From Gimesia algae (GTDB taxonomy: Bacteria; Planctomycetota; Planctomycetia; Planctomycetales; Planctomycetaceae), in contig NZ_CP036343.1 of the NCBI RefSeq assembly GCF_007746795.1, forward strand, positions 1,058,531 through 1,122,530: a DNA stretch of 64,000 nt. Direction: 5' to 3'. The notes under the pieces were generated by a model. The model worked only from the letters and a program-made list of their open reading frames with translations. It had not been told where the DNA came from and ran no database searches. Of the stretch, positions 27,269-35,919 are shown one piece after another (position 1 is the first letter of the stretch; every line of letters begins with the position of its first letter). The position numbers and the translations under genes were made by a program.

Positions 27269-27613
27269 CTAAATTGAATTCTCGGAGAAGTAGCTTTCTT
27301 CGAAACTTTCCTGCCCTTCGCCGTCATAATAGCTGACAACGTAATTAGCCATGCCAATGGTCAGAATATCGCCTGGGTAAAGTGGGGCTTCGTGAATGAT
27401 TGCCGAATTCACAATCGTACCATTCGTGGACTCAAGATCTTTGACCCGAACCGCGTTATTGTGGAATGTCAACTCGCATTGATGTCTGCTGAGCATGGGA
27501 TCCAGGATCCGTAATTCGCAGCTGTTGCTTCTTCCCAGTACGACTGGTAGTTCTTCTGTACCAATCTCAATGTCCGGCAAATCAGGATGATCGCTGATAA
27601 GATGAACTTTCAT
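27269..27613 (-). CDS. FHA domain protein
   Basis: About 114 residues starting at ATG 27613; a longer frame exists but begins before the domain. It is a stand-alone forkhead-associated domain: GRSNSCELRILDPMLSRHQC (GR and SRH motifs) followed by KDLESTNGTIVN (the STNGT loop). FHA domains bind phosphothreonine peptides, so this is probably a phospho-reader, in a genome with Ser/Thr kinases such as the giant one in this window. An acidic tail (GEGQESFEESYF) follows. It has no signal peptide and is probably cytoplasmic. Confidence 0.9.
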   Translation of the reverse strand: MKVHLISDHPDLPDIEIGTEELPVVLGRSNSCELRILDPMLSRHQCELTFHNNAVRVKDLESTNGTIVNSAIIHEAPLYPGDILTIGMANYVVSYYDGEGQESFEESYFSENSI

Positions 27614-28032
27614 AGGGTGAGCCTTTAAAGTAATGGGCAGAATCAGAACCATTGTGACGATTCATCCAGTTCTGCCGTTGGGCGGGTCAAATTGGGGTAG
27701 GGTCAAATGGGGACAGTACAGGTACTACAAAACAAATATTTATTTTACATCCGTGAGTACTTATGGGTAATTCTACATACAAGATTCTTTGTATGCAATG
27801 GGAAACAGTAAAAAGATAGTAAAATCTGAATTTCCCTCAGAATACGGTCAATCGAAGATTCCGCTACCAGTGTGGAATCTGGGAGTTCAAACCAATTTCT
27901 GTCGGGATGTAACTGTTTTCAAGGAATTCAGAACGAAATCAAACAGCATCGATGGTAAAATTCTATCGGGCCAATTGTTATTGAAATCACGTACTGACAA
28001 TCATTCATGATCAGGAAAGGTCATTATCTACA
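27614..28032. other. Intergenic region with GGGTCAAAT repeats
   Basis: About 420 bases. It contains two near-tandem copies of GGGTCAAAT(T)GGGG (separate entry), an AT-rich stretch, and a short inverted repeat CATACAA-TTGTATG near 27776-27796. A 73-codon frame at 27789-28010 is too weak to call. Nothing else is seen. Confidence 0.5.
27684..27716 (+). repeat. Degenerate tandem GGGTCAAAT-GGGG repeat
   Basis: GGGTCAAATTGGGGTA at 27684-27699 is followed directly by GGGTCAAATGGGGACAG at 27700-27716. Sequences of this GTCAAATGGGGACAG type are often seen next to REP-like elements and Y1 (IS200/RAYT-type) transposase genes. No transposase is present here, so it looks like a remnant; the link is inference. 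Confidence 0.5.
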
Positions 28033-28488
28033 ATGGGGAACTTTGTAGGTTCATTTATCCTGCTGCAGGATACTGTCGATCAGAAAACGCACTGGTTGGC
28101 CCACTGGAATTACGAACGTCAGGAATTCATGCTGCCGGGTGATAAGAAACGACCTTATGAAACGTTTCAGCATTGCCTGATTTCCGAGCTGGAGAAGACG
28201 TTCGAACTAGTTCCGTTTGAGGATTTTATCCTTTCACAGGAACCACTGACACACCTGGCTTTCAGTGAAAAGTCGACGTTAAGTGATTCATCTGGACATT
28301 ATATCGTCGAGTTATTTGATTTTCAGGAACTCAACTCAACTGCCCGGAAATCGCTGGAAAACGATCTGCGAAACCGCTGGATTAACGAGCAGGAAATCGA
28401 AATCGGTTCTACCATGGATGGCTTCCCGGTCTCGGAACTGTTTCGTTTACTCTACCACAAAGCGAATCTTGCCAGACGCCTCTCCTGA
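28033..28488 (+). CDS. Degenerate Nudix-like hypothetical protein
   Basis: A 151-residue protein. It shows a shape close to a Nudix fold, with FILLQDTV then HWNYERQEFMLPGDKK and a helix in the Nudix-box position (RPYETFQHCLISELEKTFEL). The canonical catalytic residues are missing: the box has SELEKTF in place of REUxEEx. It therefore would not hydrolyse a diphosphate by the usual mechanism and may only bind a ligand. AAAGG lies about 12 bases before the ATG. The Nudix assignment is tentative. Confidence 0.55.
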   Translation: MGNFVGSFILLQDTVDQKTHWLAHWNYERQEFMLPGDKKRPYETFQHCLISELEKTFELVPFEDFILSQEPLTHLAFSEKSTLSDSSGHYIVELFDFQELNSTARKSLENDLRNRWINEQEIEIGSTMDGFPVSELFRLLYHKANLARRLS

Positions 28489-28585
28489 TCTTGCCAGGTT
28501 ACCTGCCTCTCCTCTCCCCAACTTCACTTGGACTTCCCTACTCGAAACGCTTTCAGACAATTGATTCTCTTGTGAACTAATAGTA

Positions 28586-28613
28586 TTATTTTTAATTGAG
28601 ATCTGACTATAAT
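28586..28613 (+). promoter_or_regulatory. Possible promoter of gpx
   Basis: A perfect TATAAT lies at 28608-28613, about 114 bases before the GPx start. A weak -35-like TTATTT is 16 bases upstream. The assignment rests on the -10 element only. Confidence 0.3.
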
Positions 28614-28726
28614 ACTGTATATGGTCGAGGGATCGTTATGTTCTCGCAAGATGCGATTGAAAGCACTGTTCGTTTTACTTATTTCGGGCCGAGCATTTTG
28701 CCGGAGCCTCAACCTTGGAGAGATCA

Positions 28727-29311
28727 ATGAGAAACCTCAAATCGCTGACTATGCTGGCAGGTATGCTGGCTTTAACCTGTTCCATGAGCCTTGCCGGGCA
28801 AGCCAATAAAAAATCAGTCCCCCCCGTATTGAATCGCACTGTCAAGACACTGGAAGGGAAAGAGGTCGACCTGAGTAAGTACAAAGACAAAGTACTGCTG
28901 ATCGTGAATACTGCCAGTAAATGTGGTGCAACTCCTCAATACAAAGACCTGCAGGCCCTCCATGAAAAATATAAAGACCAGGGACTGGTCGTTCTCGGCT
29001 TTCCCTGCAATCAGTTTGGCGGCCAGGAACCTGGAACTGCTGTGCAGATTTCAGAATTCTGCAGCAAGAACTACGGCGTCACTTTCGACATGTTCAGCAA
29101 GATTGATGTAAAAGGCGAAAATGCCGACGCACTTTATCAGTATCTGACCTCAAAAAATACGAACCCCAAAACAGCTGGTCCTGTCAAATGGAACTTTGAA
29201 AAGTTTCTGATCAGCCGCGATGGTGAAATTGCAGCACGTTTCAAAACCCGTGATAATCCGCAGTCGGAAGAAGTTACTACAGCGATTGAAACAGAACTGA
29301 AAAAGAAATAA
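28727..29311 (+). CDS. Exported glutathione peroxidase-family thiol peroxidase
   Basis: A 194-residue protein, ATG at 28727 with GGAG seven bases upstream. A signal peptide opens it (SLTMLAGMLALTCSMSLAGQ), so it acts in the periplasm or paryphoplasm. The GPx fold follows: NTASKCGATPQY has the catalytic Cys at about residue 66, GFPCNQFGGQEPG gives the conserved Gln near residue 100, and VKWNFEKFLI carries the Trp/Asn of the tetrad. It has Cys rather than Sec. Most bacterial members use thioredoxin and reduce hydroperoxides. An intrinsic terminator directly follows. Confidence 0.93.
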   Translation: MRNLKSLTMLAGMLALTCSMSLAGQANKKSVPPVLNRTVKTLEGKEVDLSKYKDKVLLIVNTASKCGATPQYKDLQALHEKYKDQGLVVLGFPCNQFGGQEPGTAVQISEFCSKNYGVTFDMFSKIDVKGENADALYQYLTSKNTNPKTAGPVKWNFEKFLISRDGEIAARFKTRDNPQSEEVTTAIETELKKK

Positions 29312-29334
29312 TCAAACTCTGATCTCACCATGAG

Positions 29335-29368
29335 GGGATGCATCCGATGGGAATGCATCCCTTTTTTT
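29335..29368 (+). terminator. Intrinsic terminator of gpx
   Basis: GGGATGCAT pairs with ATGCATCCC around a nine-base loop and is followed by seven T. It overlaps the longest possible frame of the next gene, which argues for a later start (29383) for that gene. Confidence 0.9.
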
Positions 29369-29382
29369 ATCAAGTGATCGCT

Positions 29383-30552
29383 ATGAATTACAATTTTTTC
29401 GCGCCACAACAAATTTGCTTTGGCTGGGGACGCTTTCAGGAAACAGGAGATCTGGCGGCTTCTCTGGGAACACGAGCTTTTATCATTAATGGTTCACGTT
29501 CACTGGAGTCGTCAGGAGTTATCGAAGAATTACGTCAACTGCTGTCCCGTGCCAGTATCAAAAGTGAATTCATTCGCACTATTTCCAACGAACCCGAAGT
29601 ATCGGACGTGGACCAGACGACCAATCTTCTCAGGCACTGGGGAGCCGGTGCAGGGGACTTTCTAATTGGGATCGGCGGTGGTTCAGGCATCGATCTGGCC
29701 AAAGCAGCCTCTGCCATGATCACAAACCAGGAAAGTGATACTGTTCTGGACTATCTGGAGGGAGTGGGGCGGGGCCTGAAATTGACCGAATCGCCTCTGC
29801 CTCTCCTGGCAATTCCCACCACCGCGGGAACAGGGAGTGAAGCGACAAAAAATGCCGTCATTTCCAGCTATGCACCTCCCTTTAAAAAAAGTCTGCGTGC
29901 CGAGGAGATGATACCTGATATTGTACTCTGTGACCCTCAACTTGCCTGTTCGGTTCCTCCGGAAATCACAGCCCGAACCGGGATGGACGCCATTACCCAG
30001 TTGCTGGAAAGTTATATCTCCTGCCGTGCACAACCGATCCCACAGGCACTTTGTCTGCAGGGGCTCAAACTGGCGATCCCGGCATTACCCGAGGCAGTAG
30101 AGAACGGCAATTCCCGCAGGGGGCGCGAAGCAATGGCTCATGCCGCGTTACTCTCAGGGATCGCTCTGGCCAACTCCGGACTGGGGATGGCCCATGGAGT
30201 GGCTCCTGCATTAGGCATCCATTGTAAGATATCACACGGTCTGGCTTGTGCGATGATGCTGCCCGCTACTTTACAAGCAAATTTATCAGTCCGACAACAG
30301 GAATACGGAGAGATCTACCGGTTCCTTTATCCAGACCAGACTCTTTCTGTAGAACAGGCCGCAGAATCCCTGATCACCGAGATTCAGCAACTGAATGACC
30401 GAATTCATATTCCACGCCGTCTTTCAGAGGTTGGTGTCTCCCAGGCGCAAATCCCCGATCTGGTGGCCAGTTCGCGGGGAAACAGTATGAGTGGAAATCC
30501 CCGTCAAATCCCTGACGGGGAACTGACACAAATCCTGGAATCTCTGCTGTAA
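29383..30552 (+). CDS. Iron-containing alcohol dehydrogenase
   Basis: About 389 residues. I chose the ATG at 29383 (MNYNFFAPQQ) because the longer frame runs through the gpx terminator. Family marks: an NAD-binding GGGSGIDLAKA near residues 95-105, the PTTAGTGSEAT segment near 145-155, and metal-site histidines in GLGMAHGVAPALGIHCKISHG. Enzymes of this type oxidise alcohols or reduce aldehydes using NAD(P) and Fe2+ or Zn2+ in the cytoplasm. The substrate cannot be told. It precedes an SGNH hydrolase gene by about 100 bases; co-transcription is possible. Confidence 0.92.
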   Translation: MNYNFFAPQQICFGWGRFQETGDLAASLGTRAFIINGSRSLESSGVIEELRQLLSRASIKSEFIRTISNEPEVSDVDQTTNLLRHWGAGAGDFLIGIGGGSGIDLAKAASAMITNQESDTVLDYLEGVGRGLKLTESPLPLLAIPTTAGTGSEATKNAVISSYAPPFKKSLRAEEMIPDIVLCDPQLACSVPPEITARTGMDAITQLLESYISCRAQPIPQALCLQGLKLAIPALPEAVENGNSRRGREAMAHAALLSGIALANSGLGMAHGVAPALGIHCKISHGLACAMMLPATLQANLSVRQQEYGEIYRFLYPDQTLSVEQAAESLITEIQQLNDRIHIPRRLSEVGVSQAQIPDLVASSRGNSMSGNPRQIPDGELTQILESLL

Positions 30553-30658
30553 AACCTGAGATTTCCAGCTTCGCTCAGATGATGCAGGCTCATTCCAATC
30601 TGGTCCAGAATTCGCTAGAATATTTGCTTACTGTTCGCACTCACGGAGAAGAGTTTTT

Positions 30659-31951
30659 ATGAAGACGATGTCGATAAATCTGATCGTACTCATCCTGCTG
30701 ATAATGTTTCCGATGTATACCGTTCAGGCAGCCCCTCCTGAATATCATACGGTAAAAGCGAAACTGCTCAAACCACGACAGGGAATTGGCAACACGGTTG
30801 AGAAACTGAATTCGGGAGCAGAAGTTCGCGTAGCCTATCTGGGTGGATCAATCACCGCCGCGAATGGCTGGAGAGTCAAAACAACCAAATGGCTGCAGTC
30901 AGAATTTCCCAACGCGAAGATTCATGAAATCCATGCTGCCATAGGTGGTACCGGCAGCGATCTGGGAGCTTTTCGCCTCGAGCATGATGTGCTGCAGCAT
31001 CACCCCGATCTGGTGTTCATTGAATTCGCCGTGAATGATGGAGGTCGTCAGCCTGAAGCGATCTGGGAATCGATGGACGGCATCGTTCGGCAGATCTGGA
31101 AATCCAATCCACAGACAGATATCTGTTTTGTGTATACATTTCGGGTGAATTATGAAAAGGAGCTGCGCAAAGGAGATAACCCACGCGCCGCTTCTGCCAT
31201 GGAACTGCTGGCCAACTATTATGGAATTCCTTCAATCAATGTGGCTTTAAAAATTGCGGAACTCGAACAGCAGGGCAAACTCAAATTTACATCCGAAACC
31301 CCAGTCTCAGCAGGCGTCGTCCTGTTTTCCAATGATGGTGTGCATCCTCTTGATCAGGGACATGACATCTACACAGAAGTGATCGCAGATGCGATCAAAC
31401 AGATGGAAAGCACTTCACAACCCCTCGATCACAGTTCCAAACTCAAACAACCTTTTGTTACGGGACACTGGTCTGATGCCAAAATGATTCCCCTGGAGCC
31501 ATCCATGCTCAGCGGTAACTGGAAGAAACTACCGGCAGATAATATTCTGCAGAAACGATTTGGGGGACGGATGGGACAAATCTGGGAAGCAGATACTCCC
31601 GGCAGCAAGCTTACATTTCGTTTTCGTGGTTCACAGGCAGCCCTGTATGATTTACTCGGCCCGGATGGCGGACAGGTCCAGATCACCGTGGATGGCAAAC
31701 CACATGAGAAACTCACTCCCCGTTTTGACAGTTATTGTACCTACCATCGTATCGCAACTTTGAGACTGGCAGAGGGCCTGAATCCAGAGCAGATCCATAC
31801 TGTGACGGTCGAAATCGATGCCGAACAACCTGATCGGAATCCGGTTGCATTTCGCCTTAAAAACCCCGAAGAGGAATTAAAAGCCGCCAAATACCAGGGA
31901 ACCAGAATACGAGTTGGTAAAATCATGCTACGCGGCGAACTGGTCCCCTGA
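30659..31951 (+). CDS. Exported SGNH/GDSL-like hydrolase
   Basis: A 430-residue protein, ATG at 30659 with GGAGAAGAG upstream. It has a signal peptide ([18 protein letters not shown]). The SGNH fold is seen: nucleophile Ser in [10 protein letters not shown] (about S64), then [15 protein letters not shown], and the catalytic Asp-x-x-His in [11 protein letters not shown] (about D225, H228). A beta-sandwich-like C-terminal part of about 170 residues follows. It is probably an esterase or lipase acting on carbohydrate or lipid substrates outside the cytoplasm; which one cannot be decided here. Confidence 0.88.
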   Translation: MKTMSINLIVLILLIMFPMYTVQAAPPEYHTVKAKLLKPRQGIGNTVEKLNSGAEVRVAYLGGSITAANGWRVKTTKWLQSEFPNAKIHEIHAAIGGTGSDLGAFRLEHDVLQHHPDLVFIEFAVNDGGRQPEAIWESMDGIVRQIWKSNPQTDICFVYTFRVNYEKELRKGDNPRAASAMELLANYYGIPSINVALKIAELEQQGKLKFTSETPVSAGVVLFSNDGVHPLDQGHDIYTEVIADAIKQMESTSQPLDHSSKLKQPFVTGHWSDAKMIPLEPSMLSGNWKKLPADNILQKRFGGRMGQIWEADTPGSKLTFRFRGSQAALYDLLGPDGGQVQITVDGKPHEKLTPRFDSYCTYHRIATLRLAEGLNPEQIHTVTVEIDAEQPDRNPVAFRLKNPEEELKAAKYQGTRIRVGKIMLRGELVP

Positions 31952-32001
31952 CAGGTCGATTTACCACTTAAGTTCCTTATCTCAGAAGAAAGTAATTTGT
32001 C

Positions 32002-32925
32002 ATGATCATCGCAGCCGGTTTGAGTCCGGCCTGGCAGCAGATCCTGGAAGTGAACTCCCTTGAGATCGGAGAAGTCAACCGGTGCCAGTCAGCTCACTGG
32101 TCAGCCTCCGGAAAAGTGATTAATGTGGCGATCGCTGTCCGGCATCTGGATATTCCCTGCGAAACGATTTTTTCGGCTGGAGGATACACCCGGGATTTGA
32201 TCGAAGCAGACCTGATGCGTCTTCAGGTTCCCTGTCGTATTCTGGATCAACAGAACCCGACACGAATTTGTACGACGGTATTGGATCGTTCGACGGGACA
32301 GACGACCGAACTGGTGGAAAATGCAACCGCGGTTTCAGCAGCAGAAGTGTCTATGTTTGCTACTGAATACTGCCAGCACGCCTCTTCTGCGGATGTCGTT
32401 GTACTAACCGGATCATTACCGGCAGGTGCTTCTGCATCCCTGTATCATGATTTGCTGGCAGAGACAGACTGCCCGGTAATTCTCGATGCACGGGGACCAG
32501 AGCTGGAAGCGGCATTAACTCAATGCCCTTTTCTGGTAAAACCCAACCTGGAAGAACTGGAGCAGACATTGGCTTACTCCCTTTCCAGCACCGATCAGAT
32601 GATTAAAGGGATGCAGGAAATCAATCAAAGAGGGGCGACCTGGGTTGTGACCTCACAAGGGAAAGATGCCTTATGGGCGACCTCGGAACAACAGGTTTAT
32701 CGCTTCACTCCCGCGACAGCGAAAGTTGTGAACCCCATCGGTTGTGGAGACAGTCTGGCAGCAGGCATCGCCTGTGGAATTCACGATGGTCGCAGTGTTC
32801 CAGATGCCATTCGCTGGGGGATGGCAGCGGCAGCCGATAATTTGACCCAACTATTACCCGCACGTTTGTCCAAAACCAGTGTGCAAGCATTTTTCGATCA
32901 GATCGAAATGGAGCAGCTTGTCTGA
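32002..32925 (+). CDS. PfkB-family carbohydrate kinase (1-phosphofructokinase-like)
   Basis: A 307-residue PfkB kinase. Visible are an N-terminal lid and substrate part (SGKVINVAIAVRHL), VLTGSLPAG in the middle, KPNLEELE (common to LacC/FruK-like members), and the catalytic motif NPIGCGDSLAAGIACG near residues 245-260, with the anion hole and catalytic Asp. It most resembles 1-phosphofructokinase or tagatose-6-phosphate kinase. It overlaps the ABC ATPase start by one base (TGATG), so they are co-translated, although a metabolic link between them is not obvious. Confidence 0.9.
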   Translation: MIIAAGLSPAWQQILEVNSLEIGEVNRCQSAHWSASGKVINVAIAVRHLDIPCETIFSAGGYTRDLIEADLMRLQVPCRILDQQNPTRICTTVLDRSTGQTTELVENATAVSAAEVSMFATEYCQHASSADVVVLTGSLPAGASASLYHDLLAETDCPVILDARGPELEAALTQCPFLVKPNLEELEQTLAYSLSSTDQMIKGMQEINQRGATWVVTSQGKDALWATSEQQVYRFTPATAKVVNPIGCGDSLAAGIACGIHDGRSVPDAIRWGMAAAADNLTQLLPARLSKTSVQAFFDQIEMEQLV

Positions 32926-33629
32926 TGGCAGACACACAAACTTCTGCTCAATGCCTGCTGGAAGCACGTCAGATCGGACGACAGATTTCAGACGGTCACT
33001 GGTTGATTCGAAATCTGTCACTGAGTGTTTACCCGGGCGACCGGATTGCCATATCAGGCCCGACGGGATCGGGAAAATCCGTTTTTCTGCGGTCACTGGC
33101 GATGCTGGATGAGATCCAGGAAGGGAGTATCCTGTTTCATGATGAGCCCATCAGAGATAAACAGCTACCCGAATATCGCAGTCGAGTTGTCTATCTTCAA
33201 CAGCGACCGGTTTTAATCGAAGGGACAGTAGAATCGAATCTGCAGTTTGCCTTTCAGTTTCAGGTCAATCAGCACAAAGACCATAATCCGGATTCCGTTC
33301 GGAACTTTCTGGAATCCTTCGGCAGACCAGAGTCATTTCTCAAAAAAAAGTCGTCATCGCTGTCTGGTGGAGAAGGACAAATTGTGGCATTGTTACGTGC
33401 CCTGATTCTGTCTCCCCAGGTTTTACTGCTGGATGAACCAACTTCCGGACTGGATCCGGAAACCACCCAGCAGTTTGAATCGATCATTCTACAATGGATC
33501 AAATCTTCAGAAGTATGCCCGGCGTTTGTCTGGATTACACACGATCGAAGTCAGGCTCAGAGGCTGGCTGATAAAGTCATGATATTTCCTGCAGGCGAGG
33601 TGTCGAACAATGTCAATTCAGAATCCTGA
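32925..33629 (+). CDS. fetA: FetA-like ABC transporter ATPase
   Basis: A 234-residue ABC ATPase. Walker A is GPTGSGKS at 45-52, the Q-loop is in VYLQQRP, the signature is LSGGEGQ near residue 145, Walker B is VLLLDEPTSGLD and the H-loop is WITHD. The GEGQ signature with the VALLRAL helix fits the FetA (YbbL) subgroup, the ATPase partner of FetB, which in E. coli helps to lower labile iron. The partner gene in this window is at 39155, about 5.5 kb away, rather than adjacent. The start overlaps the kinase stop by one base. A promoter and leader hairpin follow this gene before the SpoIIAA-like gene. Confidence 0.8.
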   Translation: MADTQTSAQCLLEARQIGRQISDGHWLIRNLSLSVYPGDRIAISGPTGSGKSVFLRSLAMLDEIQEGSILFHDEPIRDKQLPEYRSRVVYLQQRPVLIEGTVESNLQFAFQFQVNQHKDHNPDSVRNFLESFGRPESFLKKKSSSLSGGEGQIVALLRALILSPQVLLLDEPTSGLDPETTQQFESIILQWIKSSEVCPAFVWITHDRSQAQRLADKVMIFPAGEVSNNVNSES

Positions 33630-33699
33630 GATCTCATATTTTCTGAATGAAGATCTGCTTATAATTTGTGAATCTGATTGGAAACGAACCTATTATCAA

Positions 33700-33728
33700 T
33701 TTTGCTCAAATTCTGACCGCCTTATAAT
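33700..33728 (+). promoter_or_regulatory. Likely sigma-70-type promoter for the SpoIIAA-like gene
   Basis: TTTTGC at 33700-33705 and TATAAT at 33723-33728 are separated by 17 bases. The transcript would start near 33735, just before the leader hairpin at 33743-33769 and about 105 bases before the start codon. Confidence 0.5.
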
Positions 33729-33742
33729 AGACTCTAACAGTT

Positions 33743-33769
33743 CTTTCAGATCAGAATCGGATCTGAAAG
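33743..33769 (+). promoter_or_regulatory. Perfect leader hairpin
   Basis: CTTTCAGATC and GATCTGAAAG form a ten-base perfect stem with a seven-base loop. It has no T-run, so it is not a terminator. It would sit near the 5' end of the predicted transcript of the SpoIIAA-like gene, as an mRNA-stabilising hairpin or an operator. Confidence 0.55.
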
Positions 33770-33839
33770 TTCCTGGATTAAAATAAGACCGGAATGATTC
33801 CTGTTAGATAATCTCTCACAATGTATTAGGAGACAATCG

Positions 33840-34205
33840 ATGCCAATTGAAATTCTACACCACGCGGATCAAAACTACGTGGAATTAAAACTGTCTGGTA
33901 AACTGGTCAAAGAAGACTATCACAATTTCACCCCCAGTATTGAAACATTAATTCAACAGCATGGTGCCTTACACATGCTGGTTGTTCTGGAAGATTTCCA
34001 TGGATGGACCATGGGCGCGCTCTGGGAAGATACTAAATTTGATATCAAACACTTCAAAGACATCGCACGTCTGGCGATTGTTGGCGACAGTAAATGGGAA
34101 GAAGGAATGGCCACATTCTGTAAACCATTTACTAAGGCAAAAATCAAATATTTCAATATCACCGATCTGGATGCTGCAAAAACCTGGATCGCAGAATCTG
34201 CCTGA
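33840..34205 (+). CDS. SpoIIAA-like (STAS-fold) protein
   Basis: A 121-residue protein of the SpoIIAA-like family (PF11964 type). The ATG at 33840 has AGGAGA nine bases upstream. Characteristic segments are MPIEILHHADQNYVELKLSG at the start, LVVLEDFHGWTMGALWED in the middle and ARLAIVGDSKWEEGMATFCK near the end. Homologues are small cytoplasmic STAS-fold proteins with no settled function. It has its own likely promoter and a strong leader hairpin, so it is probably monocistronic. It converges on the kinase-fusion gene with 17 bases between stops. Confidence 0.9.
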   Translation: MPIEILHHADQNYVELKLSGKLVKEDYHNFTPSIETLIQQHGALHMLVVLEDFHGWTMGALWEDTKFDIKHFKDIARLAIVGDSKWEEGMATFCKPFTKAKIKYFNITDLDAAKTWIAESA

Positions 34206-34222
34206 CATTATTGAAAATCAAC

Positions 34223-35773
34223 TCACGGCTGTGAGTGATCACCTGCGTCTTGCAGGAGTTGAACCAGAAATTCAGTCGTCCATTCCTGATCTACGGGGAT
34301 GGCGACTGACTGTTTTAGTTCGTTCTCACCCAAAGGATCTAATTCGTCCAGTTGCAGTTGGAGAACTTCTGTTGTCGCGTCAGAGGGATCATTCCCATTT
34401 TTTTCTCGCTGCCTGATCCGGGATTCCAGCTGTGCTCGACTTGCCGAAAAGACCACCAGCTGAAACGGTATTTCCAGTTTTTCTGACAAGTCGTAAAATA
34501 AAATTCGCTGCCAGAATTTAAGCGATGTGGCGTCGACAATCACGTTCCAGCCCGATTCCAGGATCAGTTGCGCCAGAGCGACCAACCTTTCATAAACAAG
34601 TCGCGTTGTCTCTGCAGAATACAGATCGCTGTCCGGAATCTGCCGTTCGTTCTGCAGTCGTTTGCGTTCGATATCAGAACGAATTCGAATCGCTGACATG
34701 CCTTCCAACAGAAGTTCGCTGCCATAGGACTTGCCACTACCAGAAACTCCATGGGTCAGCAGCAGTCTGGGTTTCGGATTCATGACATAGTCTTTCGCGA
34801 GTTCCAGATACGACTGGAATTCCTCGCGTACCTCCTTAGCCACTAAATCCGATAGTTCCGGCTGACTCAATCTGATCGCAGCAACTTTCGCACGAACCAT
34901 CGCCCGGTAAGATAGATAAAAACGCAAGAGTGGAATGCCGGCATAATCTCCCGTCAGTTCCAGATAACGATTCAGAAACTGCATGGCGAAGTCGGCTCGC
35001 CCCCGATCTTCCAGATCCATGACGACAAAGGCAACTTCGCTCAAGACATCAACCCAGCGTAAACCCGCATTGAATTCCAGGCAGTCAAAGAGGGTCACTC
35101 CCCGCTCACTTAGAATCATATTTCCCAAATGCATATCGCCATGACATTCACGGATATACCCACGCACCTTGCGTTCCTGGAACAGTGGATAATATTTCTG
35201 AAAACAGTGTTCATTTTCAGCACGGATCAAATCCAGCAGTTTCTGTACTGTGTCTTCTGTTGAGAATAACTCATTGACATGTCGAAAATTTTCTTCCACC
35301 GGGGCGAACACTTTTTCAGGCGTCCCCCATTCCAGATCTGCACCGGCAATGGCAATCTTCGCATGGAATTCGGCAACCTCTTCCGCCAGTTGATTGATAT
35401 GGTCCGCCGTTAAACGGTTTTCTTTGATGGCATCGCTCAACAGACGGTCTTGTGGAAACTGCATCATCTGGACGGCAAAATCGATAATCTCTCCGTTCCC
35501 ATTGAACTCAGGCTTATCTTCAGAACCAGTAATCGGGATCACTTCCCTGTAGAGATCGGGTGCCAGGCGTCGATTCAGACGGATTTCTTCGTGACAATAT
35601 TTTTCCCGCAGTTCCAATGTGGAAAAATCAACAAAGCCCAGGTCGACCGGTTTTTTCAGCTTATAAGCATAAGGACCAGTCAGCAGCACCCAGGAAATAT
35701 GGGTTTCCAGCATTTGAAATGATTCCACTGGATGATCATATAACGATTTATTCTGAAGTGCCTCGATCAACAT
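34223..35773 (-). CDS. Aminoglycoside phosphotransferase-like / P-loop kinase fusion
   Basis: About 516 residues, with ATG at 35773 chosen for the GGAGAGAAG just upstream; an earlier start adds 19 residues with no ribosome-binding site. The N-terminal half is aminoglycoside phosphotransferase-like, with the Brenner motif HGDMHLGN near residue 210 and LFDCLEFN as the metal-binding Asp. The C-terminal half has a P-loop, GVSGSGKS near 342-349, like a small-molecule kinase. The two domains in one chain are known in bacteria but their substrate is unsettled. The gene follows BtaB at 147 bases and may belong to the same transcript. Confidence 0.85.
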   Translation of the reverse strand: MLIEALQNKSLYDHPVESFQMLETHISWVLLTGPYAYKLKKPVDLGFVDFSTLELREKYCHEEIRLNRRLAPDLYREVIPITGSEDKPEFNGNGEIIDFAVQMMQFPQDRLLSDAIKENRLTADHINQLAEEVAEFHAKIAIAGADLEWGTPEKVFAPVEENFRHVNELFSTEDTVQKLLDLIRAENEHCFQKYYPLFQERKVRGYIRECHGDMHLGNMILSERGVTLFDCLEFNAGLRWVDVLSEVAFVVMDLEDRGRADFAMQFLNRYLELTGDYAGIPLLRFYLSYRAMVRAKVAAIRLSQPELSDLVAKEVREEFQSYLELAKDYVMNPKPRLLLTHGVSGSGKSYGSELLLEGMSAIRIRSDIERKRLQNERQIPDSDLYSAETTRLVYERLVALAQLILESGWNVIVDATSLKFWQRILFYDLSEKLEIPFQLVVFSASRAQLESRIRQREKNGNDPSDATTEVLQLQLDELDPLGENELKQSVAIPVDQEWTTEFLVQLLQDAGDHSQP

Positions 35774-35919
35774 CCTGCTTCTCTCCGATAACACACTGAT
35801 CCATTTACCAATTCCTGATTTATCAATCATAACAGATTGGGACAGAGGACTAGAAGTCTGTAAGCGGAGCGAATGTGGGAATTGAATTTTGGGAAAGAAC
35901 CAGACTGCTCAGGAATTGC

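Noticed and set aside
27789-28010. A 73-codon plus-strand frame in the FHA-Nudix gap
   Set aside because: No ribosome-binding site, no family resemblance, and it lies in repeat-rich AT-biased sequence.
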